Source of the DNA: Phascolarctobacterium sp.
GTDB taxonomy: Bacteria > Bacillota > Negativicutes > Acidaminococcales > Acidaminococcaceae
Assembly (NCBI GenBank): GCA_004558595.1
Contig: SFCN01000026.1
Coordinates: 1 to 24,096, forward strand
Direction: 5' to 3'
DNA length: 24,096 nt
The notes below the pieces were generated by a model, which searched no databases, was not told where the DNA came from, and saw only the letters and a program-made list of their open reading frames with translations. This document shows positions 22,263 to 24,096 of the stretch, piece after piece (position 1 is the stretch's first letter; the number at the start of each line of letters is the position of its first letter). A program made the position numbers and the translations under genes.

Positions 22263-23198
22263 TTACTTATTTTGTATTTGTTTTGGCAAATTTGCGACTA
22301 CTTGAGAGGTAATATCATCAGCGCTGATATTAACCTTGTATTGCTTAAATATAATGCTATATCCCTTTTCATGAGCCAATCGCGTGGCCTGACTAGTGAT
22401 ATCGCCCTCAATACGCTTTTGCAGCTGGTCATTTTTCTCCTGCTGCTTAGCGATTTCCCTATCCATAATGGACAAAGCATTGCGCAAGGCTTTAGGAGCG
22501 GCGCTAAGCATTTCCTGCTCACGCTTATCCTTGCCTTCCTTATGCTTCAAGATTTCTGCCTGATAGGTGGCCGCAGCCTCCGCCATACGTTTGCGCATGG
22601 CCTCCCGATAGGGAGCCAGCTTCGCCTCCATCATGCCCTGCTTCTCGGCCTGCAGGGCCATAACCTGCCTGCCCCGCTCATGCTGAGCTTCCTTGAGCTT
22701 TTCCTCCACGGCCTTTCTTTCGCTGACACGCATTTTCACTGCTTCTAAGCGTGCCCGCAAATTGAAGATTTCCATTTGATGGCTATCCTCAATGGCCTTT
22801 TTGCGAGGAGCGAGCTCCTTGTCCACCTCTGCCTCTACCTGAGAAGCATATTTGCGGTATTTTATATTCTCCCGCTCACGCATTTCTACCATACGCGTAT
22901 TGAACTCCGCCTGCCAATAGCTTGCTTCACTAAGCTTACGCAAGCTGCGCAATTTGTCCAGACTACCTAGCTGTGTTCTAGCTAAATGCTCCTGGGCTTT
23001 GCGTTTTTCCTGCAAATCCTTGAGAATTTTTGTACCCTGCTCCAGCCTTTTGTATTCAGGATGGCTGCTCATAGCTCGCTGCCAGTCCACAATGGCAATC
23101 CTTTCCGGATTACTGCTCCTGGGAGCTCCGCCACAGGCAGCAATAAGCAGAGCGCTCGCCACAAGCAGGCCCATTTTTCCTATACTGCCTCTGTCCAT
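22263..23198 (-). CDS. Large OmpH-like coiled-coil lipoprotein (311 aa)
   Basis: The signal peptide ends in a good lipobox, LLIAAC (Cys22). IAIVDWQRAMSSHPEYKRLE begins the OmpH-like part. The middle (about 60-255) is very long, charged Lys/Glu/Arg/Met-rich coiled coil, roughly twice the usual Skp arm. The C-terminal GYSIIFKQYKVNISADDITSQ resembles the Skp/OmpH closing strand. Start ATG at 23198 with AGGAGG 5 nt upstream; an earlier in-frame start (23216) has no RBS. A membrane-tethered, extended Skp-like holdase is the inference; the exact role is unknown. Confidence 0.75.
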   Translation of the reverse strand: MDRGSIGKMGLLVASALLIAACGGAPRSSNPERIAIVDWQRAMSSHPEYKRLEQGTKILKDLQEKRKAQEHLARTQLGSLDKLRSLRKLSEASYWQAEFNTRMVEMRERENIKYRKYASQVEAEVDKELAPRKKAIEDSHQMEIFNLRARLEAVKMRVSERKAVEEKLKEAQHERGRQVMALQAEKQGMMEAKLAPYREAMRKRMAEAAATYQAEILKHKEGKDKREQEMLSAAPKALRNALSIMDREIAKQQEKNDQLQKRIEGDITSQATRLAHEKGYSIIFKQYKVNISADDITSQVVANLPKQIQNK

Positions 23199-23265
23199 GA
23201 AAGCCTCCTTTGCCAAGCAATGATGCCTTGATAGCTAAGCATATTAATACTACGCAAACAGAAAA

Positions 23266-23751
23266 CTATTTACCGCTTTGCAGGGATTTAGCTACCTCAT
23301 CGGTAATATCCGAGCCACCAAAAACAACGGTGTTCTTTTCTACAACCACGCTCAGGCCCTTTTTGTCTGCAACCTTTTTAATGGATGCCTCAATCTTCTT
23401 CAAAACAGGGTCCATGAGCTCCTTTTGCTTGTTTTGCAAACGCTCCTGAGTTTGAGTATAATAAGTCCGTTTTTCCTGATCATTCATGGTTTTGGACTTT
23501 TCATCAAACTCCTTTTGAGCGCTTTCGATTTCCTTCTTCATAGCCGCGTCCACATCACGGATATCCGGGCATTGGGCCACCAGCATTTGGTAGTTAACCA
23601 CGCCAATAGCGGACTCAGTGGGAGCAGCGGAAGCGCTTTTACCAAAGCCACTCTGGGTTAAGGACAGCGCAAAGCAGCCCAATACGAAGATGGCTGCTAC
23701 AAAAAGAGAAACCAGTTTAACATTTTTAGGATTACGCAATTGCTGCATCAT
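23266..23751 (-). CDS. OmpH/Skp-like periplasmic chaperone (161 aa)
   Basis: The N-terminal hydrophobic segment (about 11-30) is either a signal anchor or a signal peptide; Cys26 in VLGC is lipobox-like, and ASAAPTES offers a cleavage site. IGVVNYQMLVAQCPD, a coiled coil (about 65-125), and KGLSVVVEKNTVVFGGSDIT give the complete OmpH/Skp pattern. ATG at 23751 follows GGTAGGG by 9 nt. It is the first gene after the promoter at 23833-23805. Confidence 0.85.
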   Translation of the reverse strand: MMQQLRNPKNVKLVSLFVAAIFVLGCFALSLTQSGFGKSASAAPTESAIGVVNYQMLVAQCPDIRDVDAAMKKEIESAQKEFDEKSKTMNDQEKRTYYTQTQERLQNKQKELMDPVLKKIEASIKKVADKKGLSVVVEKNTVVFGGSDITDEVAKSLQSGK

Positions 23752-23804
23752 AATCAAAATCCCTACCTTTAGACTAAAATTTGTTGGCTACACATATATA
23801 GCTT

Positions 23805-23833
23805 ATTATAACAGCCTGAGGCCATTTATTCAA
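23805..23833 (-). promoter_or_regulatory. Main promoter of the ompH-lpx operon
   Basis: On the minus strand TTGAAT (23833-23828), a 17-bp spacer and a perfect TATAAT (23810-23805); start near 23798, ~47 nt ahead of the first ompH-like gene. The -35 lies 6 bp after the TamB-like stop codon. Confidence 0.88.
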
Positions 23834-23839
23834 GAAATG

Positions 23840-24096
23840 TTACAAATTTCCTATAATACGCAAATAGAATTCGTCGCCCCCATACACATATTCTGCGCTG
23901 AGGAACTCATGAATGCGGTAGCGAACACCGAATTCATTGCGGTCGTCGCCGGTAAAATACTCCGCCCTCAACCGCCATTTGGGGCTCAAATTATATTCAA
24001 AGCGGAAATCGTTGTCACCTACGGGCATACGACGGGTATAGCTCCACACACTCTTGCCCCAATAACGGGAATAGCCTGCACCAAAGCGCCAAGGAC
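23840..24096 (-). CDS. C-terminal end of a TamB-like translocation/assembly protein (partial)
   Basis: The open frame continues beyond the right edge, so the start is outside the window. The visible 85 residues (WRFGAGYSRYWGKSVWSY ... FRFEYNLSPKWRLRAEYFTG, EFGVRYRIHEFLSAEYVYGG, ending RIIGNL) are short amphipathic strands alternating with turns. This looks like the C-terminal beta-rich end of TamB (DUF490), which links inner and outer membranes. The protein does not end in an aromatic residue, which argues against BamA or another barrel protein. Its place before ompH-lpxD fits Negativicute outer-membrane clusters. The call rests on a short tail. Confidence 0.5.
   Translation of the reverse strand, partial: PWRFGAGYSRYWGKSVWSYTRRMPVGDNDFRFEYNLSPKWRLRAEYFTGDDRNEFGVRYRIHEFLSAEYVYGGDEFYLRIIGNL

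Noticed and set aside
2360..23661. Many plus-strand open frames of 60-340 codons opposite the operon genes (e.g. 12308-13327, 5771-6568, 17571-18377)
   Set aside because: They are antisense shadows of well-identified genes, lack ribosome binding sites and show no recognisable protein features.
1..24096. CRISPR array, rRNA gene, insertion sequence or phage structural genes
   Set aside because: I found no regularly spaced repeats, no rRNA-like sequence, and no transposase, integrase or phage protein in any frame.

Overview
The window looks like part of a chromosome from a diderm (outer-membrane) Firmicute of the class Negativicutes. The basis is a complete Kdo2-lipid A and LPS-export gene set of proteobacterial type, combined with Firmicute-like features: strong AGGAGG ribosome binding sites, frequent TTG/GTG starts, DUF3084, a cyclodeaminase, and a Firmicute-style type I toxin locus. 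An Acidaminococcaceae / Phascolarctobacterium-like host is my guess from protein flavour; it is an inference and was not tested. All recognised protein and tRNA genes lie on the minus strand, so the window reads right to left.

Right to middle (24096-16625): the end of a TamB-like gene, then a textbook promoter (TTGAAT-17-TATAAT). It drives three tandem OmpH/Skp-like genes, lpxD, an LpxL-type acyltransferase, lpxC, fabZ, lpxA and lpxI, and the unit ends at a perfect 10-bp-stem terminator. Middle to left (16622-2182): an extended -10 promoter next to that terminator drives lpxB, msbA, a fused waaA-lpxK, kdsB, kdsA, kdsD, kdsC, a second lpxL, lptC, lptA, lptB, one lptF/G permease, a DUF3084 protein and a RuvC/YqgF-like protein, ending at a hairpin terminator. 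Many junctions overlap (ATGA, TAATG). Together the two units make lipid A (LpxA/C/D/I/B/K, FabZ, LpxL x2), make and attach Kdo (KdsD/A/C/B, WaaA), flip the product (MsbA) and carry it through the periplasm (LptBFCA). OmpH and TamB link LPS export to outer-membrane protein assembly. LptD, LptE, BamA, LpxH and LpxM are not in the window.

Left end (1-2180): a cyclodeaminase gene, then two serine tRNA genes (UGA and GCU anticodons), each with its own sigma-70-type promoter, then an AT-rich accessory stretch. The most interesting signal is here: a 29-codon hydrophobic ORF (564-653, minus) with a very strong ribosome binding site, a structured leader, a bidirectional terminator directly at its stop codon, and a convergent plus-strand promoter for a ~90-nt RNA. 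This has the architecture of a type I toxin-antitoxin locus. Further left are the C-terminal remnant of a RelB/DinJ antitoxin and the start of an FAD-dependent oxidoreductase with a stop at codon 3. The left end therefore looks like a decaying, mobile-element-scarred flank beside a highly conserved core operon.
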